Assembly: GCA_964030785.1 (NCBI GenBank)
Contig: OZ034978.1
Coordinates: forward strand, 19,185,953-19,249,952
Length of the DNA stretch: 64,000 nt
Direction: 5' to 3'
Origin: Siderastrea siderea
Lineage: Eukaryota; Cnidaria; Anthozoa; Scleractinia; Rhizangiidae
Shown piece after piece: positions 12,491-23,640 of the stretch. The notes beneath the pieces are model-generated. The model was not told where the DNA came from and made no database searches. It saw only the letters and a program-made list of their open reading frames with translations. A program made the translations under genes and the position numbers. How positions within the stretch are numbered: position 1 is the stretch's first letter; each line of letters opens with the position of its first letter.

Positions 12491-13287
12491 CGTACCGTAT
12501 TTTCCCGATTAAGCGCCGAGAGCCTTTACTTAAAACTCGGCCTCGCACATCCGGCGTTTATTCGGGGCCCAGCGTTTATTTATTTAGTGCATTTTTCAGC
12601 CATTTATTACTTATCACTAGTACTGAAGGTTTATTGAATTAAGAACCAACCTTCAACAAAAACGTTAAAAAATGTGACACACTGTCACCAATTTTGTCTT
12701 ATCTCAGCGAATCTGGTCAGTCATTTAGCAAAAACAACATTTACGGGAACAATGATTGAATTCTTCTCAACGTTACATTTCTCCGTGAAACACAGAGGAG
12801 TATCGGCAACTGCTCGACATCAAACGTACTGTACAAGCAATTTAGAACAAGGTGGTGTCGAGGTTCCTGCCCCATCGGCTCTGAGAAATGCAAAATTAAG
12901 GAATGATTTAAGGTACTGCTGGAAAAACCCTAGAGAGACGCTGGAGATGATTCTCGCTTGATGAAGAAATTCGCAGAAAGGTTACCATGATTTAAAAGAG
13001 ATCGGACACGATACCTGATGCGTCATTTGTTTCATTTGTTTTGATTAGAAGTACAATCATTGCAAATGGTGGTTTAGGTCTGATTATCAGTGGATAAATT
13101 GAAATAAAACAATAGAAAGAGAACTAGTATGCAGTTACGACACATGATCCTGATTTCATATACCCATCTCGATGAACCCTTGGACCTCAAATAAACACCG
13201 GGACCCTGAAACGCCTGGGGCATTTCTTTTAGACTGGACTTATCTGAACCCGGCGTTTATTTGGTGTCCGGTGTTTAATCGAGACGG
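12491..13287. mobile_element. Inverted-repeat element with ATTAAGCGCC-type ends
   Basis: The left end has TACCGTATTTTCCCGATTAA and GCGCCG, followed by GGCGTTTATTC. The right end has CGGCGTTTATTTGG and TGTTTAATCGAGACGGTAC. These pair as imperfect inverted repeats of several tens of bases. It lies directly beside the preceding MITE. A 95-codon open frame inside (12674-12961) resembles nothing I know. The target duplication was not resolved. Confidence 0.55.
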
Positions 13288-13713
13288 TACAGTACAACGC
13301 GGGCGCAGTTCCCGTCATGATTTTGCAAAGCAATACACAGACAAATGAGTAATCAGTTCCACATTAAACCCAAAACCTTGAGAACTTCAGTGAAAACTTC
13401 AGGTTTTTACGTTGAGTGTCCGTTCAGAACAAAATAACTCTCGTCCAGCACTCTTAAGTCGTGAACGATTGGTTCCTCAATGTATTTCTTATACCCTGGA
13501 TTCATACGGACGTCTTTCTCGTAAACATTCGCACAGATACAAGTTTCAAGGCACAGGAATCCGGGAGTCTCGTGAACGTTTCGCGTTTGACCGCTCTGAA
13601 GCGTAGAGGAATGCTCGGACTTCGAATACTCACTAAGCAATGAGTGAAATCGATTCGTTGCTGAAAATCTCTGACAAAAAAAAAGGATAAGGAAAAGTTT
13701 CCATTCTCATCAT

Positions 13714-13995
13714 CTAAAGCGTGGTTTCAAATTTCTTTTCGATAGTTGGAGTTTCTATTAGTGCCCCTCCTTTGTCCGTCAAACCATTGCCCACCTCTTC
13801 CCTCGGGGCCCTGGGACGACTGCAGCAATAGATCTTGTAATTGCAGTCTTCAGGCCAGGTTTACGCCTGTTCCACGGTCTGGGGCATGGGACTGCACAGT
13901 GTCTCCGGACGCCAGAGAGCCATAATGCCCGCCATAATTCTCCTAAGGCCAAAAATAACCAGCGGCATTGTTTTGCTTGTGCTCGGAAGGTCAGC
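13714..13995 (-). pseudogene. Isolated last exon of an SLC22 gene, broken
   Basis: This segment is closely similar to the last exon of SLC22 copy A (19720-20013), including the intron acceptor and the intron sequence beyond it. The glutamate codon after the conserved QTVEQA stretch has become TAA. An internal in-frame insertion (near 13840) and an 18-base deletion (near 13765) change its length from 294 to 282 bases. The conserved LPETL has become WRPETL. No other exon follows on its right; similarity to copy A ends at about 14113, inside the intron. It is a by-product of the block duplication and cannot be a gene on its own. Confidence 0.8.
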
Positions 13996-14396
13996 CTGGA
14001 TCAGTTAAAAAAAGATTGTATGAACGGAAAAATAGCTGCTGCTGCGGTTTACTACTGGCATTTGGGACCCGGACGACCATCAGATTCTAGTATGTGTACG
14101 TCTTTGAAACGACCATCTACTAACGACTGGCCAGAAAATGTTAGCTGAGCTGTAGAATGCAGTGTGTGAACACAGCTTACAAATTATGCAAAACACGAGT
14201 TTGAGAGTCTGAAAGCTCAAAACTCCCGTGCTGCATACTAAGGGACGGACCATTATTTTTTGGAGGGGGGAAGGAAAATTTTTTCAAGACAAACAATTTT
14301 TTTCTGCGTTGTTATCTGTGCAAACAATTTTTTTCCGGCTGCATCTTTCTGCAGACAATTGTCTTTTGTACACGTGTGTCGAACCAGTGGTCTCGG

Positions 14397-14413
14397 TTGG
14401 TGATGATGATGAT

Positions 14414-14444
<31 letters not shown>

Positions 14445-14461
14445 CGATGATGATGATGATG

Positions 14462-14502
<41 letters not shown>
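14397..14502 (+). repeat. (GAT)n then (AAT)n microsatellite
   Basis: A GAT/ATG run of about 66 bases changes directly into an AAT run of about 40 bases. The long Met, Ile, Ser or Leu runs in the open frames here are artefacts of this repeat. Confidence 0.9.
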
Positions 14503-14503
<1 letters not shown>

Positions 14504-14611
14504 TTTTTATGGTTTTTGGTTTTTTTTCGTTCATTTTGACCCCAAGGCTCACAGGTTTACGGTATGCGCCCTGTTAAGCAAGTTTAGCTTTTAGCATACA
14601 GTGGTGAATTC

Positions 14612-14614
14612 TGC

Positions 14615-14655
<41 letters not shown>

Positions 14656-14656
14656 G
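14612..14656 (+). repeat. (ATT)n microsatellite
   Basis: Pure ATT run of about 14 units. Confidence 0.9.
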
Positions 14657-15343
14657 TTTGAAACGCCATTTTATTGTTTGTACTTAAGTTCATTGATCAG
14701 CGTGCCTTATCGTTTACGTTTTAGTTAATATTTACTTAAGATCACGTTTTTGGTTACCATAATCATTGCGAAATTGTTATATAATCTAGTCGGTATTTGC
14801 TCTCGGATTATCGATTACACGCTTACTTTAGGCTGGCTAAGTGTTGCTAGTTAGAGATCCTGTCCTACACGAGTTCACGCTACAGTACGCCACGCTATTT
14901 TCAAGTATTTCAGAAGCTTGACCAAAGTAAGTCGTTGTCCAGTTATTTGTTATGTTATAACGTCTAATTAGTCGTTCTGTTTAGTTGTATTTAGTTTTAT
15001 TTCAAGGTGATTTCAGAAGATTTCTCGGTTAGTGTTCTTATTGCGTTTGATAAGGAATCTTTGTGATTTCCTTTTAGTTCGAACCACAACATAACCACGC
15101 AAATCGCTGTCTTTACTCTGTTTACTACCGCATAACCACCGCTACGCATCGCTACCTGGTAATCGCATCGCTACCTTCGTGTACTTTTAAGAAATCTATG
15201 GAATAAACATTGTTGGATTAATTGAGTCCTGGCTTTTACTGTTTGGGTTAAGTTTAATACTACACATGGGTCTTGTGCGTTCGTTCACGCTCCTAAATTT
15301 ATGCTACTACATGACGCTACCCTGTGACTCTTTGGAGGTCACA

Positions 15344-15394
<51 letters not shown>
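15344..15394 (+). repeat. (ATT)n microsatellite
   Basis: ATT run of about 16 units followed by TTTATTTATTAA. Confidence 0.9.
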
Positions 15395-15395
<1 letters not shown>

Positions 15396-15939
15396 TTATT
15401 TATTAATACACAGTTAAAATTCATCAGGCAATCTTACCACAAAACTGCCTGGCCTAAACCTGCTTTCCATGAATGCCGTGTTTTATCTCTTACCTATAAA
15501 AATGTAACTTCATCATGGCTTCTTTTGTTTCTTAAAAAATTGAAAATCTCACACGAAAGTATCCTGAGATATTAATATGTGAACGTAATTGCAAGTAATA
15601 ATATAGAACTACACCAGCGGCCTTTTCCCCTCTGATCCTAGAGAGGATTGAGGAGCCAAATGAAACAGCCCTTGCCTACACTTGCACTTTATTTTGTAGT
15701 TTATACAAGACTGGATCCAATTTGCCTTCTTCTTGCAAATGGAAAACAGGAGACTGCTTGCTGTTTAAGTGATGATTTATTAAATGTCGTCATCAAACCA
15801 GCATAGGATCCTGTTGCTGAAAAGCCTGTGTGACTATCAACGAATACATGCAACCCAAATGCTTTCAAGAGTGAGTGTTGTAATGAGTTGTTGAGAAAGG
15901 AAAAAACAGAAATTGAGATTTCTCAACCAAGTCGATTTG

Positions 15940-16060
15940 GTAAATTAGCCACCAGAAAGGAAAGCTGATGTTTTAGCGTTAAATTTGCTCTAATGAATGG
16001 CTAACACTCAAAATGTCAACTTTTGAATTAGTTTGTGGTGGCTAATTTACCATAACAAAC
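15940..16060. repeat. Inverted repeat / hairpin
   Basis: TTTGGTAAATTAGCCACCA near 15945 is repeated in inverse as TGGTGGCTAATTTACCATAA near 16035, with about 70 bases between. It could form a cruciform or be a decayed MITE. Confidence 0.6.
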
Positions 16061-16954
16061 CAGTTGATGAATCAAGATCTGGCAAATCATTTTCTTGCCT
16101 TGTTATCTTGCGTTTGAAAAAATATAAATGTTTTTACTTACACAAATCAAACTACGTACTCATGACTTATATTAAATAGCTTTCCATCAACCAGTCTGCA
16201 AACTTTTCAGTTATTTTTCCTTTTCATGTCTGCAAACAATTTATTTGGGCCGTTTTGCTTTTGCAAACAATTTTGTTCAGGAATTTTGATCCCCCCCCCC
16301 CCCCCCCTTCAAATGGTTTGTCCCTAAATAAGACACTTTCACACTCGCTGCATTCTAAAGCTCTTGAGTGAATGACGTCATTATATCCTAATTTCTGGTG
16401 TAATAATGGCGGCCTATTAAATCGGAAAATTGCAGTTTAAATAAACAGTCTTCTTGTCGAAATTAAGACTTAAATTTTGCATGGGGAGTGATTAGTAAAC
16501 AAAGTTTCGAAATCCGAAGAAAAAATAAAAGTGATTTTTTGATCGTAGTACAACTTTAAATTTTTGCTTCCTGAAATAATAACATTCATAAGGTTTTCGG
16601 GCTCCAGTGTGCAGACCCGAGTTGATTCTCCCGTTATAGATATGAGACGCCCATGGTGAAGAAATTTCAAAAGTATTTTATTTTATCATGGGATGTTTAT
16701 ATTTCACCAAGTTGGTACTTGCTTTGTGGAATCACTTTACGGACGAATTTTGTCCACTATCGTCAGATCATAAGGCGAATAATGATCGGCAAACCAAGTA
16801 TGAAAAACTAAAAAGCTCCATACAGATACAGTACGAACTCACAGGGTGCCGACCGTGGTCCCCTTTGCGACCGCCTTGGCGCGAACATTACCACCAGCTT
16901 CACCAGCCATTGAAATGGTATAAATTTCCATTATGATATTTTCATTTAATGTAG

Positions 16955-17161
16955 GCACAGTTACGAGGAGCGAGCACCACCCTTTCCATGGTGATTTTCG
17001 GCTCCTTGACGGTAGCCGCTGGCCTAGCAGCGCTTTTTCTTCCCGAGATACTACTTTGCCCAATGTATCAGACAGTGGAGGAAATCAACCAGGAGAAAGG
17101 ATTCTACAGCGTGGTGTGGATGGAGAAACGTCGACCTTGTCCACTCCCCTGTGTAAGGTAA
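16955..17161 (+). pseudogene. Isolated last exon of an SLC22 gene (plus strand)
   Basis: This duplicates exon 9 of the partial gene at 9735-9941 and has the same length (207 nt) and the same acceptor (TTTAATGTAG). It reads open as MVIFGSLTVAAGL, then ALFLPEILLCPMYQTVEE, then RPCPLPCVR and TAA at 17159-17161. Relative to its twin, the conserved LPET is changed to LPEI and the first methionine-containing stretch is altered. The exon 8 counterpart is missing because the duplicated block begins inside intron 8. It is not expected to be expressed as a transporter. Confidence 0.8.
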
Positions 17162-17770
17162 TGTTCCTAAAAGCCATAGTGACTGCAAGACCTCGGGAAT
17201 AATGTACCTTTAAAGAAGGTTTATTGTAATGGGGCCTTTTATCGCTAAATATTTTTGGCGTGCCCTTCTGGTGTCCTTGTTAATTCTGCTTTACAATCCT
17301 TGTCTTGTACTCCCATCTCCTTCCTGGTTTGTTCTGTTTATCCTTTTATACGTTCAGACGGACCTTTAATTTAATTAGGCGTAGGGGTGGAGTTGGGGCG
17401 GGAGGCAAGCGTTTTAAAGAGAATAGGCGTTCATTCCAGTAACTATGACATTTATTAATGCAATTAAAAAGATGCACTTGTCAATCATTAATTAACGTTA
17501 TTAATTACCTTAACCAGTCATCTGTGCAATCTCTAGGTGGAAGTGAATCTCGTTTATCAGTGTTTTTATTAGGAATCACACACATCGTTTTTATAGTTTT
17601 CTCATCTTTATGGTACTTTGGTATAGGAAAACTAATAACTAAACAGCTGAATATACATGTTATTGCTTTCAAGGTCCGCAGAGCCTGGAAACCAATCCCC
17701 ATCAGCTGATATAGCGCTACTGTGAAATGACAAACAGCTGCACAGGAAGACGGATGGTTGTTGTTAAAAT

Positions 17771-17945
17771 CAGGGGCATAGCCAGGTTTTCTCACTGGGG
17801 GGGGGGGGTCCCATGCGAAGAGTCACTTATAAACGTGTGCTATATGTGGCTGTGCAATAAGCACTGTGTCAGTTTGAAAGCCTACTATTAATTATCCACA
17901 AAGGGGGTCACGGGCACCTTGGCACCCCCCCTGAAAACGCCCCTG
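17771..17945. mobile_element. hAT-like MITE with CAGGGGC ends
   Basis: It starts CAGGGGCATAGCCAGG and ends ACGCCCCTG, with G- and C-rich subterminal runs. Both flanks read AAAAT. The duplicated block at about 11200 shows the corresponding site without the element (TTGCTAAAAAAGGAAAC), so the insertion postdates the segmental duplication. It is non-coding. Confidence 0.75.
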
Positions 17946-18849
17946 AAAATAGGAAAACAACACGTGCAGGTGTTAATTAGTTTCATTTAAACTAGCTAAA
18001 ATATGAAGCTGAGTCTACGTTTGTCAGTTATATATGAAAATAATTAGAGGTAGGTTCGTCCGGTTTAACTTTTAAACTAGACTAAGAATTGTCAAAATGA
18101 TCCCTACAAATTCCCCTGATGGGGAATTTATTCACAGAGCCTGTAGAATAAGTTTGATCTGGTGTGGAATCAGACAAAGCTCAAATCTGTATTAAAAGTT
18201 AACGGGGGGGGGGGGGTTATTTTTACTACGTAATATGGTAAATCAAACCGGTACCCTTAGTTAATGTTTTGACCGCTTCCTTAATTTTTCTGAACAGGAC
18301 TTCTTTGAAAGAAGTGCAAAAGTTCGAGACCTCGATTTCTCTGTGCCTTCGTTTTAAAGAAAGGAAAAATCCTACTAGCAAAGCTCAATCACATTTTAAA
18401 GTATAACGTTTCAAATAATTACAAGCAAATCTATTATAGGATGTTCAAATCTATTGATTAAATGCTGCCAAAAGTAATTGTGACGCAATTCAAACAATTT
18501 GCATCAAAATAATAAAATATGAACACACAAGAGGCTGAATTATCTTCCTCCTCCTTTAGCGCATTTTCATAAATTTCATTATTTGACTTAATTGCATCTG
18601 TGGATTTAGCTATTAAAAAGCGCATATATGTTTAGAACTAGAGACAAAATCATGAAGGAAATTTCCCTAATACTATTTACAACGGATAGCTCTAACAAAC
18701 ATTATAGTGCAACGGTAAATTTTGGCGTGCTACCATTGGTCGAAATCGATCACGTGAGGCGATAGTGTTTCTCCTCAGCGGGCGCCTATCAGCGCATAGT
18801 GCCTGTTTTTGGCAATTTTCGCTAAGAATTTAGCGTTGTACAATAAAAA
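17946..18849. other. Intergenic part of segmental duplication copy 2
   Basis: It aligns with parts of 11210-11900 (for example AGTTTCATTTAAA, GGTAGGTT, TCTAACAA). It has a G run near 18205. No gene was seen. Confidence 0.5.
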
Positions 18850-19022
18850 CAATAGAGTCCTTCTGTCTCAGGCCCTATGTGTGATAGGTTCCGTCGGAAA
18901 GTTGATGTTCAAACTTCGTATAAGCCCTCAAACTACGTTCTCGGGCTAATATTTGTTGTGAACATCAGATTTCCTCGGGCAACCTAGCACACAGTAGTGC
19001 CTTCGACAGAAGAACTCTATTG
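18850..19022. repeat. Hairpin (fold-back) repeat
   Basis: CAATAGAGTCCTTCTGTC at 18850 pairs with GACAGAAGAACTCTATTG ending at 19022. The two arms continue to match inward (TGATGTTCAAAC against its inverse, CTACGTTCTCGGGC at the centre). It is a near-complete palindrome of about 170 bp and non-coding. Confidence 0.75.
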
Positions 19023-20117
19023 TTTAATTAGGACAATAACTAAAACAGCGGTCTCATTTTGCTTTAGTTTTGGCAGTATCTGGTCAAACGCAAAAAGCTA
19101 CGTCACTTCCGGTCTGTCGGCGCCTTGAAGTTTGAATCAGTTCAAAAGTTCACGTGCACTAAGTTCTTTTGAAAACGATGCATAACATGTCCCGGCAAAC
19201 CGAATTTCTCGCCGACAAAACTTGTGAAAACAATTACTTCTCTTTAAACACATACTTAAAGTAAAAAGCTCAAGTTTTTCAGAAGCGGCTTTAAGATTTG
19301 TGGTTAAAGTGAAACTTTCCACATTTGTCTGTATTTTACAACGTAACACACATGCAAATAAGTCCAAAACTTGAGGATGTTTGTGAAAACGTCAGGTCTT
19401 AAGAACAAAGTAACTCTCATCCAACACTTTGAAGTCGTGAAATTTGTTTTGTCAATGCATTTCCTATTTTGCTTTCATACGAACTTCGTACTCGTAAACC
19501 TTTGTACAGATATACAAGTTTCCAGGCACAGGACCCCCCCACCTCCCCCCGGCGGTGGCGTAAGCGTTTTCCGTTTGACCGCTGTGATGCGTAGGGGATT
19601 GCTCAGACTCCGGATATACACTAAGCAATGAGTTCACACTAAGCAATGAATGAACGCGATTCCTTGCTGAAAATCTCTGTCCAATTCAAAGTTTAAGGAA
19701 AAGTTTCCATTTTTATTGTCTAAAGTATGGTATCAAGTTTCTTGTCGATAGTTGGAGTTTCTATTACTAGGTTTCCATGTTCCTTTGCCTCTCCGTTGTC
19801 CGTCAAACCGTTGCTCACCTCTTCTCTCGGAACCCTGGGACGACTGTAGCAATAGATCTTGTAGTCTTCAGGCCAGGTTTCCGCCTGTTCCACGGTCTGG
19901 GGCATGGGACTGCACAGTGTCTCGGGAAGCCAGAGAGCCATAATGCCCGCAATAATTCCCATAACGCCAAAAATAACCAGCGGCATTGTTTTGCTCATGC
20001 TCGGAAGGTCAGCCTGGATCAGTTTAAAAAAATGTATGAATGGTAAAAATAGCTGCTGCTGCGGTTTACTACTGGCATTTGGAACCATCAGATTCTAGTA
20101 TGTGTACGTCGTTTGAA

Positions 20118-20284
20118 TTTCTCTGATACTAGCTACACTCCCGCTGTCTCTTTTTTTGCTCCTTGCTAGGCTTCTAGCCAGCTGAGAAAAGGGCTCTCTG
20201 AACGATATTCTAACGCGTGCGCTCTAGGCTGTAAAAAGTCGTACTCGTACGCGGTCTCGTACCTAACGAAATAAAGATACATAC
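20118..20284. other. Intron 8 of SLC22 copy A
   Basis: Short intron sequence without repeats. Copy B's corresponding intron is about 600 bases longer because of a fold-back element. Confidence 0.6.
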
Positions 20285-20710
20285 GAGTAACACGATGTAT
20301 GGAGTTATAATGCTGCCAAAACGAGCCATCGAAGAACACACGCCAATGTCGGTGTTCCTATGAGGAAACGAAACAACAAAGCAGCTTTCAAGCACGCGTC
20401 TAATTGGACTGGTGGACCCGATGCATATGAATGAAGGCGGTTACAGAGTATTGATGCTCTAATGGTTCCCGTCGCTGCTATTGGTTCATTTGTTAAGATG
20501 GAGAGAAAAAGGGAATCAAGGGAATAAAGTGCGTCCTGAAATAGAAACACGAATGCGGTATCCAGAGTTGAGACCTTGGACCTCTGTGCGACATACTTAG
20601 CCCTGACCTCTGGAAGTATCTCAGTTAATGGTAGTTTAGGAATGCAAACTTCCTACGGACTTGTGAGCCATTGAGATGGAAAAACAGCTTAAGGAAATCT
20701 ACTAGCAGTA

Positions 20711-21165
20711 CAGCCCCCCCCCCCCCCCCCCGCCGGGGGTACTTCCTATAGTGGGCTATACGGGGAGGCTCCGCCCGAAAGGGGTGCCTTTTTTAAGTTC
20801 GCAGTATATTAAAGGGTAGGGAAAATTGCCATTTTAGTACACGAAAGGGTCACAAAATCAGCTGCAAAGTGGAAGAAATGATGGCTAGAGCGAAGTATAT
20901 CAAACGGTGCACATTTTGGCAGAAATGACTACGCAATTGAATCAGAACGACTAAAAACCCGGGAAAAACGTGGCGATTATAGGAAATTCTATTGTCTTGG
21001 CATATCCTTAAGGTATAAGAAAGGGGTCCAATTTTGCTCTAAGTATATGAAAGGAGTATCATTTTGGTAAAAATAAGTATATTAAAGGGTAAGGGTTTGA
21101 ACCTCCGGGGGGAGCTTCCCCGTATAAGACTATATTGAGTACTGAGCCCCCCTGGGACAGGACCG
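20711..21165. mobile_element. MITE with CTATACGGGGAGGCTCC-type ends
   Basis: The left part reads GGGGGTACTTCC and GCTATACGGGGAGGCTCCGC. The right part reads GGGGGGAGCTTCCCCGTATA and TTGAGTACTGAGCCCCCC, its imperfect inverse. The interior has repeated TATATTAAAGGGTA and TATATGAAAGGAGTA words. I recognise this as an abundant repeat family in stony corals. It sits in intron 7 of SLC22 copy A and is non-coding. Confidence 0.75.
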
Positions 21166-21752
21166 GAAACTCCGCTTTACGACCAACTCTTCATCACGAC
21201 CATTTTTTGTTGTTCAGAGGAAATCCCAGTCATTTTCTCAACTGAAAGCCTCGCTAATGCGAACTTTAACCATATGCTGGAGTCACAAACTGTTGCCTTC
21301 TATATAAGCTCCAGCTCCGTTAAAAAGGCAACATGAATGCCTGGTGTCTTAAATGACAAAAGCCCCCAAAAATTGACAAAAAAATTCAATGCTATCTCAG
21401 TTTTCAGTTTCATTGCAGGGTTTCAAGGGTCTAAGACAGAAAAAAATGAGCTGAGGCCTTAAGGCTCCATGGGCCTCTAACTTATGTTGCGTGCCATTCT
21501 CTAGCATAATTTTCCCATACCCCGTTAATAGGGGTAGACAATTCTCAGGCCAATCGGTGGTCGCATCAGCGAGGTTTCACTATACTCTCCATAGTGGAAT
21601 ATCATACTTGCGTTCAGCGCTCTTCGGGTTGAAGGATTACTCTTCATGACGAGCTTCGCTATCGGGAAAAAGGCCCCAAGGAAAGCAACCTGCTAGTTTT
21701 TTCTTTCAGGTGTCTGACCCTTAGCCCAGGCGGTTACTAACACTAGAAAAAT

Positions 21753-21945
21753 TGAAATTATGAATTTATGAAATTCATATATTTGAACTGCGGAATGAAG
21801 AAATAAATGTAGAGAAGATCCTCGCAGTTACTAACGCAACTTATGCAGTTGCGAAAAGAAAGCCTGAAAAAATCAGGCTTGCCGGGATTCGAACCCTGAC
21901 CTCTGCGATACCGGTGCAGCGCTCTAACCAATTGAGCTAACAAGC
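21753..21945 (-). repeat. tRNA-derived SINE (tRNA-Thr-like head)
   Basis: The minus strand reads GCTTGTTAGCTCAATTGG, then GAGCGCTGCACCGGTATCGC and GGGTTCGAATCCCGGC, a cloverleaf-compatible tRNA head at 21945-21880. The anticodon position would be GGT (Thr), but the preceding base is C instead of the invariant U33 and the last anticodon-stem pair is A-C. The head continues directly into a body with a GCCTGAAAAAATCAGGC hairpin and an AT-rich tail. It is therefore a SINE, not a tRNA gene. It is nested at the edge of another SINE in intron 7 of copy A. Confidence 0.7.
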
Positions 21946-21957
21946 CAACTGGGAGGT

Positions 21958-22085
21958 GGTCATTAGTTTGTTCGTTCTCGTCCTTGCTCCTAAGGTTTTT
22001 TCCGGGTTCTTTGATTTTCCTCCGTCTACAAAAGCAAAACTTTTAAATTCCAATTTGATCCGGAATCCGAGGGACATACGTTTAT
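21958..22085 (+). repeat. SINE 3' body next to exon 7 of copy A
   Basis: It contains TTTTTTCCGGGTTCTTTGAT, AATTCCAATTTGATCCGGAA and TCCGAGGGACATACG. This matches the 3' body of the complete SINE at 34063-34265, which sits at the same place beside exon 7 of copy B. The tRNA head is missing here, apparently replaced by the neighbouring SINE. Confidence 0.65.
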
Positions 22086-23473
22086 TAAATAACTTTCCTA
22101 GGGTTAAGTCTTACCTGATTGTGGTAGGATACAATTCAACAGTGAACACATAAATTCCCAAGAAAGTCGCGAAGATACAAGCTTTGCCAATGACAGCAAA
22201 TATGGTAACAATGAACCTGTATTCTGAGGAAAACATGCGTGAAAAAAGATATGAATCCTTCTACTCGGAGGCAAACATAGGGTCATGCAATGTGGCTCTT
22301 ACCTTTGTGCCTGTGGATGAAATCTTTAACTATGTCCATTCAATGGAAAGCTATTCTTGTGGTATTGTTTATTATGCTGTACAAGGTGGTTATTTATTCA
22401 ATCTTGACTATAGTAATAGAATCCCAAGGCGTGAATAGTCAAATAGAAGCTACTGAGGGGTACATCCAGCAGTGCTCTATTTTTCAAAACGAAATTTGGC
22501 AATTTTGTCCAGTTTACCAGCTTGTGAAAGCCAGGTCAAATAAGATAGGGGACCTAATTTGCCATTTTGCTGGACCCAGTAGGTTAATTTTAAAAGATAC
22601 CGTATACTTCTGAAAGTAACGTTTAGCGTGAGTCAAGAACGAACTGTAATGCTAAGATTTTACCAACCTTCATCCGAGGGTACAGCCAGAACTAACATCC
22701 CTGCAAGTCCACCAGTGATCATAAAGGAAGCATATGGAAGACGACGGCCAAATCTAAATGAACAGAGGAATAATCAAACCTGGTTTCCAAACGGATGTCA
22801 TTGGATAAAACGGCTTTCACTCGTTTGTCACGGAAGTCTGCCTGATCACAGCAAACGCCAAACAACATATTATAGCGGAGCCCGCGCACTAGCGCGTCAG
22901 CAGAGCACCATTGCTAAGGAAATTTGGTAACCTATCAAGCCAAGAAATATTGCTAGTGACGTAATAGTCACTTGGCCGTCCGTCCGCACCACAGGGTCAA
23001 CAATACACTTCATACACTGGATATAACCCTGCACTGAATCCCGTGTGTTTTTGGTGCGAAATCGCATGTTGACCCGCGTTGTAGCAAAACAAGCAAAGAC
23101 AACAAAAGTCAAAAACAAATTTGTTAACGGAAAAAAAAGTTCAAAAGAATACTCAGTAGTCTTTTTGGTGGAAGGGGAAAAGTTCAATTTAGGCGAAAAA
23201 AATTAGGCGATAAAGTTCAGGCGAAAAGTTCAAATTTGCCTCGTCGGTTCTATTCGAACTCGGTCGGCACACCGCTTGAGTTCGCAGATTTTCGCGGCGG
23301 TTTCGACGCCAAATATAGCAGAGCTAGTGCTTTTTGGTTTTTTCTGTCCACAACCACGGTTTTTACGGCGTTCCGAACACATTTTGCCAGGAAAAACACC
23401 GGCATTTTCAAGCTGATAGGCAGCTTGTCACGAAGAAAGAAATAAGTATTAAAATTAACTCCAAAAGATGACA

Positions 23474-23640
23474 ATGAACGCTCATGGCCTAGTGGACTAA
23501 TCACCGTCTTCTGACGCCTACGAGCCGGGTTCGGCTTTCAGCGAGGGTAGGATTTTTTTTTTTAATTTAACGACTTGAGTAATAAGTGCCAGCAAAAAAA
23601 AACAAAAAACAAAAAACGAAAAAGAAAAAAGGGGGGGGGC
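23474..23640 (+). repeat. Probable tRNA-derived SINE with A-rich tail
   Basis: GCTCATGGCCTAGTGGACTA followed by TCTTCTGACGCC and GAGCCGGGTTCGGCTTTC resembles a tRNA head (box A, anticodon arm, box B). An A-rich tail with repeated AAAAAAC units at 23593-23625 follows. It lies in intron 5 of copy A. Confidence 0.5.

Larger units (their letters stand above)
9199..14113. repeat. Segmental duplication, copy 1
   Basis: This block holds the plus-strand last SLC22 exon, the intergenic sequence and a minus-strand last exon. It aligns by eye, with indels, to 16562-20117. Shared landmarks include AATAACATTCATAAGG, ATGGTGAAGAAATTTCAAAA, CGTTCATTCCAGTAACTA and GACAGCTGCACAGGAAGA (with small differences). 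They also share the final exon with its downstream GCTGCTGCGGTTTACTACTG. Copy 1 is longer because of its own insertions at about 10070-10690 and 12221-13287. Confidence 0.75.
14241..16325. mobile_element. Possible 2.1-kb inverted-repeat element
   Basis: The left end reads AGGGACGGACCATT, then a G-rich run and two copies of an ACAAACAATTTTTTT-like word. The right end mirrors this with ACAATTTATTTGGGCC and GCAAACAATTTTGTTC, a C run and AATGGTTTGTCCCT. The interior has ATT and GAT microsatellites and no recognised protein. The target duplication is not clear. The element fills the junction between the two segmental-duplication copies. Confidence 0.5.
16562..20117. repeat. Segmental duplication, copy 2
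   Basis: This is the counterpart of 9199-14113. It contains the lone plus-strand SLC22 last exon (16955-17161) and the last exon of copy A (19720-20013). It also holds a private MITE (17771-17945) and a hairpin element (18850-19022). It lacks the insertions at 10070-10690 and 12221-13287 seen in copy 1. Confidence 0.75.

Noticed and set aside
12674..12961. 95-codon frame in the ATTAAGCGCC-ended element
   Set aside because: No recognisable domain, and no codon-level or splice support.
14253..14552. Poly-Ser/poly-Leu frame
   Set aside because: It is a translation of the GAT/AAT microsatellite.
21883..21945. Functional tRNA-Thr gene on the minus strand
   Set aside because: It lacks U33, has a mismatch in the anticodon stem, and runs directly into a SINE body.
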